A model generated the notes under the pieces. The model was given only the letters and a program-made list of their open reading frames with translations. It did not search any database and was not told the origin of the DNA. 64,000 bases of DNA from Castellaniella denitrificans (GTDB lineage: Bacteria; Pseudomonadota; Gammaproteobacteria; Burkholderiales; Burkholderiaceae_B), in assembly GCF_027214045.1 (NCBI RefSeq), contig NZ_JAPWHE010000001.1, positions 604,946 to 668,945 on the forward strand, read 5' to 3'. Numbering within the stretch: the first letter of the stretch is position 1; each line of letters starts with the position of its first letter. This document shows, piece by piece, positions 57,901-64,000 of the stretch. The position numbers were made by a program, and so were the translations under genes.

Positions 57901-58299
57901 GATGTCGGAAAAATTGAAGCGTGCGGCTTCCTGTCGCACCAGAACGATCCGGGGCTGGTCGACGTATATCCTGTCGAGCACCGGCGCGAACAGCACGAGG
58001 GAGCGCCATGCCACGCGCAGGTCGAGTGCGCCCACCCGCAGCAGCGGTTGATCGGAACCGGGCTGCTCGACGACGATGTCCTGCGCGCGCAGTGCCAGCG
58101 TGAACGGATTGAAACGGATGTCGCCCACCTGGACCGGGCGGCCCAGCAGATCCGAGACGTCCTGGGTCAGCGCGCCGCGCACGGTTTTTGGCACCAGCCA
58201 CGCGGCCAGGGCGGCCAGCACCAGCAGCGTCAGTCCGGTGCCCGCCAGGATCCGGATTGTCCGACGGCTGGGTGTCCACACTGGTATCCGCAATCGCAT
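54913..58299 (-). CDS. Giant AsmA-like/DUF748 protein with OmpA-like C-terminus
   Basis: 1128 residues. One N-terminal membrane helix (RILAGTGLTLLVLAALAAWLVP) anchors a long periplasmic body of repeating beta strands, typical of the AsmA/DUF748 group that may bridge the envelope for lipid transfer. Segments such as LLGRPVQVGDIRFNPFTLALRAQDIVV and LPISGSLDDPQFSVGGIIVQVI are characteristic. Near the end, VDFAPGSAALDETAQSNITTLVKAL resembles an OmpA peptidoglycan-binding domain, though it is interrupted. A low-complexity Ala/Lys/Ser stretch lies near 740. It is convergent with the regulator gene (18 bases). A role in envelope lipid homeostasis is inferred from relatives. Confidence 0.87.
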   Translation of the reverse strand: MRLRIPVWTPSRRTIRILAGTGLTLLVLAALAAWLVPKTVRGALTQDVSDLLGRPVQVGDIRFNPFTLALRAQDIVVEQPGSDQPLLRVGALDLRVAWRSLVLFAPVLDRIYVDQPRIVLVRQEAARFNFSDIVDRLAVRAARQSAASEPDDDGPPRFSLNNLSLTGGVIRLDDQVTGRQQTIDELTLGIPFISSFGYATDIDVQPTVHMRINGSPFDLSGTARPFEAVPTSTLDVTLDGVSLDKWADFWPLPLPVKVKSALLDSRLQVRFEQPPGAAPRIRVQGALGLRQLDVAEVSGAPLLAWEALRAEGLALDLGARTVSMDTLTLTKPRVEAHRDATQLNWQRVAEGFARLTEPAPANPQAVEAQTATADSSWKITLGAFRLDAGSVHLRDDPSGLDYPLDGLNAEVERIAWPQAPDQPMQARLNMVNSLDGGTLRVQAPVMLRPLSAQAQVSLENLALAPFAAAVRHVAPIALKDGRLSLSGLVVVAGERAEARNVHLGLSQFAARDESARPGVDLSLGSLTLTADRLGLDDRATHFTLRAEGIQTHGTLALDGSLTARPLTVETSVDLRKFDAASLAPYIASRLNATVRSVTLGARGKAEFAAPQDGQALRADWRGAVQVDGLDLQDRVNKAAFLNWKHLGLSNMHVSVAGPKLGLGLGDIRLDDFYGNILLNSDARLNVMDILVDKGTAAGSITQDTQTRRARAGSAASSKAKAKAGRSAPPPAAPDISIDSVTLKHGRMTFNDRFVRPNYRAELSAIEGTLTAVSSTRPKPAKVRVTGRVYGTAPLSVSGTVQPFARYLALDLKASAKGVDLPRFTTYSSKYVGYAIERGKLSVDLHYQIKDRALMAGNQVLLNQITFGKPSGSPDALKLPVLLAVALLKDANGNIDINLPISGSLDDPQFSVGGIIVQVIVNTIAKAVTAPFKLLASAFGGGEDLSRVDFAPGSAALDETAQSNITTLVKALTDRPALKMDIIGRADPRADEAGLRQAWVDGRIRAAKAKAAGKRGGQAGAGIELTDADRARYLEDAYDGTKIKNKPRNAIGIARSLPPEQMNALLLAAAPLGKQPLAALAEARAQAVYEQIMATAPALADRVFLVAPKPDAEGIEDGGAATRVDFSLH

Positions 58300-58341
58300 G
58301 GTATGCGCTCCCGGCTGGTTTGACTGGCGCGACGCCGCGGC

Positions 58342-59391
58342 TCAGCCCGCGAGCGATGCGCAGTCGATGACGAAGCGGTACTTCACGTCGCCCTGGAGCA
58401 TCCGTTCGTAGGCTGCGTTGATCTGGTCGGCGCGAATCATCTCGATGTCGGCGACGATGCCGTGTTCGGCGCAGAAATCCAGCATTTCCTGCGTCTCGGG
58501 GATGCCGCCGATCATCGAGCCGGCCAGGCTGCGGCGCTTCATGATCAGATTGAACACAGTGGGCGAAGGATGCGGCGAGGCCGGCGCGCCCACCAGCGTC
58601 ATCGTGCCGTCGCGCTTGAGCAGCGTGAAGAACGCGTCGAGGTCGTGCGGCGCCGCCACCGTGTTCAGGATGAAATCGAGGCGTTTGGCGTGCGCGGCCA
58701 TCTCGTCGGCGTTGCGCGACACCACGACTTCGTGCGCGCCCAGTGCGCGGGCCGCCTCGCGCTTGGACTCCGAGGTCGTGAACGCCACCACGTGCGCGCC
58801 CATCGCATGCGCCAGCTTGATGCCCATGTGGCCCAGGCCGCCGATGCCGACCACGCCCACGGTGTGGCCCGGCCCCACCCGCCAGTGGCGCAGCGGCGAA
58901 TAGGTGGTGATGCCCGCGCACAGCAGCGGCGCCACGGCGGCCAGTTGCGCCTCGGGATGTCGGACGCGCAGCACATAGCGCTCATGCACCACGATCTGCT
59001 GGGAATAGCCGCCCAGCGTGTGGCCGGGCGCGTCGGGCGTGGGGGCGTTGTAGGTGCCGATCATGTGATCGCAATAATTCTCCAGTCCGTCTTCGCAGTC
59101 GTCGCAGTGCTGGCAGCTATCGACGATGCAGCCCACGCCGACCAGGTCGCCGACCTGGTGACCCGACACGTGCGCGCCCACCGCCGAGACGCGGCCCACG
59201 ATCTCGTGGCCCGGCACGCAGGGATAGCGGGTGCCCGCCCATTCGGCGCGCACCTGGTGCAGGTCCGAATGGCACACGCCGCAATAAGCGATGTCGATTT
59301 TCACGTCGTGCGCGCCCGGTGCGCGGCGGGCGATGTCGATGGGTTCGAGGGGGAGATTGCCCGCATGGGCGCCGTAGGCTTTGATGGTCAT
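58342..59391 (-). CDS. Zinc-dependent NAD(P)-alcohol dehydrogenase (CAD/YahK-like)
   Basis: 349-residue medium-chain dehydrogenase. Catalytic zinc ligands are in CGVCHSD (Cys) and GHEIVG (His-Glu); structural zinc cysteines are in DSCQHCDDCEDGLENYC. The cofactor loop is GIGGLGHMGIKLA. The 'YCGVCHSDLHQVRAEWAGTRYPCVPGHE' pattern places it among cinnamyl-alcohol-type aldehyde reductases such as YahK. It probably reduces a range of aldehydes. It lies 42 bases after the DUF748 gene's start on the same strand and is divergent from queG. Confidence 0.94.
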   Translation of the reverse strand: MTIKAYGAHAGNLPLEPIDIARRAPGAHDVKIDIAYCGVCHSDLHQVRAEWAGTRYPCVPGHEIVGRVSAVGAHVSGHQVGDLVGVGCIVDSCQHCDDCEDGLENYCDHMIGTYNAPTPDAPGHTLGGYSQQIVVHERYVLRVRHPEAQLAAVAPLLCAGITTYSPLRHWRVGPGHTVGVVGIGGLGHMGIKLAHAMGAHVVAFTTSESKREAARALGAHEVVVSRNADEMAAHAKRLDFILNTVAAPHDLDAFFTLLKRDGTMTLVGAPASPHPSPTVFNLIMKRRSLAGSMIGGIPETQEMLDFCAEHGIVADIEMIRADQINAAYERMLQGDVKYRFVIDCASLAG

Positions 59392-59481
59392 GGTCCTTTT
59401 CCTCGGTCAGGGTCGGTCTCTATTTTCGCGCGTGACGGGCGGAAATGGCGCGCGATTGCCATGGGCACGGAATGATTTCCC

Positions 59482-59487
59482 TATAAT
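59482..59487 (+). promoter_or_regulatory. -10 element of queG, possible leaderless transcript
   Basis: A perfect TATAAT ends six bases before the A of the queG ATG. The usual distance would put the transcription start at the start codon itself. No ribosome site is visible upstream of the ATG (CTATAATTTCCCG), which agrees with leaderless translation. No good -35 is seen at 17 bases; TTGCCA lies 20 bases upstream. Confidence 0.5.
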
Positions 59488-59493
59488 TTCCCG

Positions 59494-60579
59494 ATGAGCG
59501 CGAACAGTCAATGGATCCACCAGATACGGGCCTGGGCCCAGGAACTGGGTTTCTCCGGGATCGGTGTCTCGGGGGTGGATCTGTCTTCGGCCGAACCGCG
59601 TCTGCTGCAATGGCTCGCCCAGGGTTATCACGGCGATCTGGACTATATGGAGCGGCATGGCCTCAAGCGCGCGCGGCCGGCCGAACTGGTGCCCGGCACG
59701 GTGAGCGTGATCACCGCGCGCATGCCGTATCTGCCGCGTGGCACCGAGCCCGGCTGGCAGGACCGTGAACTCGCGCGGCTGAACGATCCCGGCGAGGGCG
59801 TGGTGTCGCTCTATGCCCGTGGCCGCGACTATCACAAGGTCGTGCGCGCGCGCCTGCAAAAGCTCTGCGACCAGATCCAGGCGCTGGTCGGGCCGTTCGG
59901 CTATCGCGTCTTTTCCGATTCGGCGCCTGTGCTGGAAAAGGAGCTGGCCAGCCGCAGCGGCCTGGGCTGGCGCGGCAAGCATTCCCTGGTGCTCTCGCGC
60001 GATGCCGGGTCGATGTTCTTCCTGGGCGAGATCTTCGTGGACTTCGCGCTGGCGCCGACCGATCCGGTGAGCGCACATTGCGGCACCTGCACCGCCTGCA
60101 TCGATGTCTGCCCCACGGGCGCCATCGTGGCACCCGGCGTGGTGGACGCGCGCCGCTGCATTTCCTATCTCACCATAGAGAACCACGGCCCCATTCCCGA
60201 GGCCCTGCGCCCGTTGATGGGCAATCACATCTACGGCTGCGACGATTGCCAGACGATCTGTCCCTGGAACAAGTACGCGCAGACCACGGAACTGCCCGAT
60301 TTCGACGAGCGCGCGCCGCTGGTCGGCCGCCGGCTCGTCGAATTGTTCGCCTGGGACGAGGAGACATTCCTCAAGCGGACCGAGGGCGGGCCGGTCCGGC
60401 GCATCAATCACGAGCGCTGGCTGCGCAACATCGCCGTGGCGCTGGGCAATGCGCTGCGCGCAGCCGATCCGGCGCAGGCCGGGGAACTGCGCGCCGCTTT
60501 GCTCAGCCGCGTCGATCATGAAAGCGCCCTGGTGCGCGAGCATGTGACCTGGGCGCTGGCGCAGCGCATCGAAGACTGA
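59494..60579 (+). CDS. queG: Epoxyqueuosine reductase
   Basis: Cobalamin-dependent iron-sulfur enzyme that removes the epoxide oxygen from epoxyqueuosine in tRNA anticodons, the last step of queuosine synthesis. 361 residues. Visible: GYHGDLDYMERH, the catalytic region FSDSAPVLEKELASRSGLGWRGKH, and two [4Fe-4S] motifs, CGTCTACIDVCPTGA and CDDCQTICPWNKY, followed by a HEAT-like tail. The start ATG lies right after a TATAAT box, without a Shine-Dalgarno sequence. No other que gene is in the window. Confidence 0.96.
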   Translation: MSANSQWIHQIRAWAQELGFSGIGVSGVDLSSAEPRLLQWLAQGYHGDLDYMERHGLKRARPAELVPGTVSVITARMPYLPRGTEPGWQDRELARLNDPGEGVVSLYARGRDYHKVVRARLQKLCDQIQALVGPFGYRVFSDSAPVLEKELASRSGLGWRGKHSLVLSRDAGSMFFLGEIFVDFALAPTDPVSAHCGTCTACIDVCPTGAIVAPGVVDARRCISYLTIENHGPIPEALRPLMGNHIYGCDDCQTICPWNKYAQTTELPDFDERAPLVGRRLVELFAWDEETFLKRTEGGPVRRINHERWLRNIAVALGNALRAADPAQAGELRAALLSRVDHESALVREHVTWALAQRIED

Positions 60580-60661
60580 TCCACGGCCGGCCCGCCGGTC
60601 CGGACACCGCGCGACACTGTCCCCTGGCATCCGCCCGTGGGTTCCGTCGCGGTGGCGGCGC

Positions 60662-61246
60662 TCAAGGGGTGGCTTCGCACCACATGCCGGGCCGCAGGTC
60701 TTCGAGGCGCCAAGGCCCGATGCGCGTGCGCACCAGACGCAAGGTCGGCAGGCCCACGGCGGCGGTCATGCGCCGCACCTGGCGGTTGCGGCCTTCGCGG
60801 ATGGTGATTTCCATCCATGCGGTCGGGATGCTCTTGCGGAAACGTACCGGCGGGTCGCGCGGCCAGAGCCGCGGGTCCGCCAGCAGGCGGGCCTGGGCGG
60901 GCAGGGTTGGACCGTCCTTCAGGTCCAGGCCGTCGCGCAGGCGTTGCAACTGGTGTTCGGCCGGCTCGCCTTCGACCTGTACCCAGTAGGTCTTTTCCAT
61001 CTTGTGCCGTGGGTCGGCGATGCGGGCCTGCAGGCGGCCGTCGTCGGTCAGCAGGAGCAGGCCTTCGCTGTCGCGATCCAGCCGTCCGGCCGGGTAGACG
61101 CCCGGCACGTCGACGAAGTCCTTCAGCGTGGCGCGACCCTGGGTGTCGCTGAACTGGGTCAGCACGCCGAAGGGCTTGTTGAACAAGAGCAGGCGGGGGC
61201 GATCGGGTGGCGAGTGGGGCGTCCGGTGTGTGCTGGATGTGGTCAC
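60662..61246 (-). CDS. rluE: 23S rRNA pseudouridine synthase RluE/RsuA family
   Basis: 194 residues, lacking the N-terminal S4 domain, which fits RluE (E. coli U2457) rather than RsuA or RluB. The catalytic aspartate is in [19 protein letters not shown]; further motifs are [23 protein letters not shown] and [24 protein letters not shown]. It starts with GTG that overlaps the stop of the diguanylate cyclase gene (GTGA), suggesting cotranslation with that unrelated protein. It is convergent with queG; 82 bases separate them. Confidence 0.93.
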   Translation of the reverse strand: MTTSSTHRTPHSPPDRPRLLLFNKPFGVLTQFSDTQGRATLKDFVDVPGVYPAGRLDRDSEGLLLLTDDGRLQARIADPRHKMEKTYWVQVEGEPAEHQLQRLRDGLDLKDGPTLPAQARLLADPRLWPRDPPVRFRKSIPTAWMEITIREGRNRQVRRMTAAVGLPTLRLVRTRIGPWRLEDLRPGMWCEATP

Positions 61247-62592
61247 ACGGGTTCTCCCGCCTTCCGCTTCCTTTTGCGCTTGGCCTGGTACATGGCCTGG
61301 TCGGCATGTTTGAGGAGTTGTTGCGGCAGCTCGCCGTGTTCGGGATAGTGCGCGATCCCGATGCTTGGCGCGATGTTCAGCGAGTGTCCGTCCAGTGAGA
61401 ACGGATGGCGCATCGCGTCGCGGATCTTCGACGCGACCGTGGCGGCCTGTCCGGGACCGGGCACGCGCTGAAGAAGCACGACGAATTCATCGCCCCCAAT
61501 GCGCGCGACCGTATCCGACTCTCGCACGCATTGTTTCAGACGGCGAGCGACTTCTTCCAGCAGCAGGTCGCCCACGCTATGGCCCAGGGTGTCGTTGACC
61601 GGCTTGAACCGGTCCAGGTCGAGATAAAGCACAGACAATCGTTCGCTTGCCCGGCGTGCCATGGACAGGGCCGTCGTGAGCCGGTCGTACAGCAGTCCGC
61701 GGTTGGGCAACCCGGTCAGTTGGTCGTATTGCGCCATATGTTGCAGTCGGGCCTGCATCCGCTGACTTTCTATGGCGGTGGCGATCTGGGCGGAGATGAA
61801 CTGAAGCAGCGCCTGGTCTTTCTCGTTGTAGCGGGTGCCGTCCGGATAGCTCTTGAGCAACAGCACGCCGATGGTGCCATGATGCGATTTGAGCGGAACC
61901 CCCAGCAGGCAAAGCGGCCTCGGGCCGACCCGCATGCCAGGCTCATCGGTCATGCCGGTTTCCTGCGACAGCAGGAGCGGCTGCCCGCTCTGCAGGATCC
62001 GCGCGTACAGCGTTCCGGGCAGTGGTGCGCAGGGGCCGGGCGTGGCGTTGTATCGGTCCGCGTAATAGGGGAAGTCCAGCAATCCTGTTTCTTGATCGTA
62101 AAGCGCGACAGAAAAATTGTCTGCCGGAAGCAAAGTGCCGACGATCTGGTGGATGCGCTGAATCAGTGCGAGCAGGTCGCCGACCCTGTGCGTCGCTTCG
62201 GAGATCGCATAGAGGGAAGTCTGAACCAGCTCGGCGCGCTTGCGTTCGGTGATGTCCCGCGCCACGCCGATCCGCACCTGATCGGTGGGCGACCAGCGTG
62301 TCGTCCACATGAGGTCGACGATGCGTCCATCCTTGCGGACATAGCGATTTTCGAAGTGAAGCTGAGGGTGGCCGGCCATGATCATGTTGACCGACTGCCG
62401 GGTCCGCTCGCGGTCTTCCGGCACCATGAGGTCGAACATGTTCATGCCGATCATCTCGTCCGGGGTGTATCCGAAGATGCGTTCGCATGCCGCGCTGGCG
62501 AACACGACGTGTGCATCGACATCGACCGCGAACACCGCGTCCATGAGGAGGTCGATGAAGTTGGCGTCGGGCGTGTAGGTTTTTTTCCGCAT
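61243..62592 (-). CDS. PAS-GAF-GGDEF diguanylate cyclase
   Basis: 449 residues, apparently cytosolic. PAS domain at about 12-120 ([51 protein letters not shown]), GAF domain at about 125-275 ([18 protein letters not shown]), and GGDEF at about 285-440. The active motif is intact GGDEF (366-370), and the inhibitory I-site RESD is present just upstream, so product feedback is expected. The C-terminus is a basic tail ([10 protein letters not shown]). It overlaps rluE by GTGA and is divergent from a stand-alone EAL gene 204 bases away, so synthesis and breakdown of c-di-GMP are encoded back to back. Confidence 0.94.
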   Translation of the reverse strand: MRKKTYTPDANFIDLLMDAVFAVDVDAHVVFASAACERIFGYTPDEMIGMNMFDLMVPEDRERTRQSVNMIMAGHPQLHFENRYVRKDGRIVDLMWTTRWSPTDQVRIGVARDITERKRAELVQTSLYAISEATHRVGDLLALIQRIHQIVGTLLPADNFSVALYDQETGLLDFPYYADRYNATPGPCAPLPGTLYARILQSGQPLLLSQETGMTDEPGMRVGPRPLCLLGVPLKSHHGTIGVLLLKSYPDGTRYNEKDQALLQFISAQIATAIESQRMQARLQHMAQYDQLTGLPNRGLLYDRLTTALSMARRASERLSVLYLDLDRFKPVNDTLGHSVGDLLLEEVARRLKQCVRESDTVARIGGDEFVVLLQRVPGPGQAATVASKIRDAMRHPFSLDGHSLNIAPSIGIAHYPEHGELPQQLLKHADQAMYQAKRKRKRKAGEPV

Positions 62593-62796
62593 GGGCGTGA
62601 TGGGCCTGGCTCCAGGCGGCGGCCACGAGCCTCAGGGTCGTTCGGGTATCGGACAACGCGAACACTCGAATTCATTGTGCCAAAAAAAGAGCCTTCGTGG
62701 CGCCCGGATGGGTCAGCGGCCAGCATCGGATGCCAACCGATCTTTTTAAAGTTGAAGGAATGACGCACGCCAGGGGGGCTATAGTAGAATCCGGCA

Positions 62797-63561
62797 ATGG
62801 TCACCCCTCAGAACTCGTCCATGGCGCCTTGCAAGTCCTGCCAGGACCGGCCGCCGCTGCCGATCGATTTCAGCATGGCGTTTCAGCCGATCGTGGACGT
62901 GCGCAGCCGCAAGGTATTCGCCTACGAAGCGTTGGTCCGGGGCCTGGATGGCCGTGGCGCGGCTGAAATCCTGGGCCAGGTGAACGACGAGATCCGCTAC
63001 CAGTTCGACCAGGCCTGCCGCGTCAGCGCCGTCCGCCTGGCGGCCCAGTTGGGCGTGGACTGCGGCGTCAGCATCAATTTTTTGCCTAATGCGGTGTATG
63101 AGCCCGCCGCCTGTCTGCGCACCACGCTGGAAGCGGCGCGGCAATACCAGTTCCCCACCAATCACCTGATTTTCGAAATCACCGAAAACGAGCGTGTGGT
63201 GGATAAAGACCACCTCAAGCGCATCGTGCAGGAATACCGGCGCCGTGGTTTCAAAACCGCCATAGACGACTTCGGCGCAGGCTACTCGGGCCTGAATCTG
63301 CTGGCGGAGTTCCAGCCGGACATCATCAAGCTCGATATGGAGCTGGTGCGCGCCATCGACACCAACCCGGTGCGCCATGCCATCGTGCAAGGCATTCTGG
63401 GGGTGTGCCAGGCTTTGTCGATCGAGGTGATTGCGGAGGGCGTCGAAACGCTGGCTGAATACCGCACCCTGCGGGCTTTGGGTATCCATTATTTCCAGGG
63501 CTATCTGTTCGCCAAGCCGGCCTTTGAACAACTGCCCGCCATCAGCTGGCCTGAAGACTGA
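62797..63561 (+). CDS. Stand-alone EAL-domain c-di-GMP phosphodiesterase
   Basis: 254 residues with one EAL domain and no sensor. Catalytic residues look intact: the EAL triplet at 44-46 (YEALVRG), SINFLPN, FEITEN, DDFGAGYS (157-164), IIKLDMELV and VIAEGVET, ending QGYLFAKP. It should hydrolyse c-di-GMP to pGpG. The N-terminus contains a CKSC pair (residues 12-15) that might respond to redox or metal; this is speculation. A TATAGTAGAAT stretch ends seven bases before the ATG and no clear ribosome site is seen, so a very short leader is possible. It is divergent from a cyclase gene. Confidence 0.93.
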   Translation: MVTPQNSSMAPCKSCQDRPPLPIDFSMAFQPIVDVRSRKVFAYEALVRGLDGRGAAEILGQVNDEIRYQFDQACRVSAVRLAAQLGVDCGVSINFLPNAVYEPAACLRTTLEAARQYQFPTNHLIFEITENERVVDKDHLKRIVQEYRRRGFKTAIDDFGAGYSGLNLLAEFQPDIIKLDMELVRAIDTNPVRHAIVQGILGVCQALSIEVIAEGVETLAEYRTLRALGIHYFQGYLFAKPAFEQLPAISWPED

Positions 63562-63633
63562 GTCACTCGCCTGCCGCAGTAGGTAGGCGCTGTCTGCAAT
63601 GATCAGGCGCGCTGTCAAGGTGGCCCTTACGGT

Positions 63634-64000
63634 TCAGGGGTGCGAGCGGTCGAGATATCCGATCGCCAGCCGCAGCGCTCGCGCGTCGATGCCGTGACCC
63701 AGGCCTGGCAGCAAATCCAGCGTCACATCGCCGCCGGCAGCCTGCAGGGCCCGCGCGGCCTCCACCGAGGCGCGGGCGGGCACGACACCATCCTGCTCCC
63801 CATGGATCAAGTGAAACTTCAGGCCTGTCGGTGCGCGTCGGACTGCTTGGGCGAAGCGCCCTGCAAGGGCGACGACTCGCGCCGCAGGCGGCCGCTCGAT
63901 TTGCGATGACTCGAGCGCCATGATGGCCCCTTGTGAAAAGCCGGCAAGCGTCGTGTCCCCGGCGCCGATCCCGCTGGCTTTCTGCCAATACGCGATGGAC
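63634..64000 (-). CDS. Alpha/beta hydrolase, YpfH-like carboxylesterase (N-terminus outside window)
   Basis: Reading from the right edge, the frame is open and gives SIAYWQKASGIG, then the nucleophile elbow GFSQG (Ser near base 63936), so the gene runs out of the window. The catalytic Asp lies in LIHGEQDGVVP and the His in LPGLGHGID, completing the triad of the dienelactone-hydrolase/phospholipase-carboxylesterase group. The C-terminus AIGYLDRSH is close to YpfH. The visible part is 121 codons. It is convergent with the EAL gene, 72 bases away. Confidence 0.88.
   Translation of the reverse strand, partial: SIAYWQKASGIGAGDTTLAGFSQGAIMALESSQIERPPAARVVALAGRFAQAVRRAPTGLKFHLIHGEQDGVVPARASVEAARALQAAGGDVTLDLLPGLGHGIDARALRLAIGYLDRSHP

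Overview
The window is dense, GC-rich chromosomal DNA from a betaproteobacterium, most likely of the order Burkholderiales and family Alcaligenaceae (Bordetella/Achromobacter/Castellaniella relatives). That placement rests on protein-level resemblance and gene neighbourhoods: a SAH riboswitch before ahcY-(holin-like)-metF, an SphB1-like subtilisin autotransporter, an fds-type formate dehydrogenase operon and a TRAP/homogentisate cluster. It is an inference, because there is no rRNA gene here. I see no tRNA, rRNA, CRISPR array, prophage or insertion sequence. About 53 protein genes fill the window almost completely, many overlapping by ATGA/GTGA.

Layout. 1-525: 3' end of a NodT-type outer-membrane efflux gene. 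544-3318: promoter, SAH riboswitch and the methyl-cycle operon ahcY / small membrane protein / metF. 3334-7258: formyl-THF cyclo-ligase, divergent from slt and cca. 7409-10459: S8 serine-protease autotransporter. 10537-14283: murI, a MidA-like methyltransferase and an RhlE-type helicase with its own promoter and terminator. 14545-17085: an Lrp/AsnC regulator divergent from glmS, with three AT-rich palindromes between them. 17138-19705: a periplasmic-sensor GGDEF-EAL protein.

19795-29073 is an aromatic-catabolism island. A LysR regulator is divergent from a TRAP transporter (dctQMP) and fahA-maiA-hmgA, which convert homogentisate to fumarate and acetoacetate. A second, divergent homogentisate-dioxygenase-like gene with its own IclR regulator follows. 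The TRAP operon has a readable promoter, a strong 5' hairpin and a 10-codon leader ORF coupled to dctQ.

29096-45859 is mixed housekeeping and accessory content: cytochrome b561, two unrelated undecaprenyl-PP phosphatases side by side, an NCS2 permease, a diguanylate cyclase with duplicated sensor domains, an FmdE-like protein, acnA, an MFS exporter, an aldo/keto reductase, panB, a LysR regulator, rmuC, an exported nucleosidase and corA.

45911-54894 is a formate module: fdsGBA-fdhD-fdsD, then an OFA-family MFS transporter and a 41-codon membrane peptide, opposite a ModE-HTH/periplasmic-binding-fold regulator. 54913-64000: a giant AsmA/DUF748 protein, an alcohol dehydrogenase, queG (possibly leaderless), rluE overlapping a PAS-GAF-GGDEF gene, a stand-alone EAL protein, and a truncated YpfH-like esterase at the right edge.

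No clearly new multi-gene system is visible. The least-explained items are the structured TRAP leader, the second HGD paralogue, the isolated FmdE-like protein, the perfect palindromes at 12548 and 15106-15182, and the formate module with its micro-subunit.
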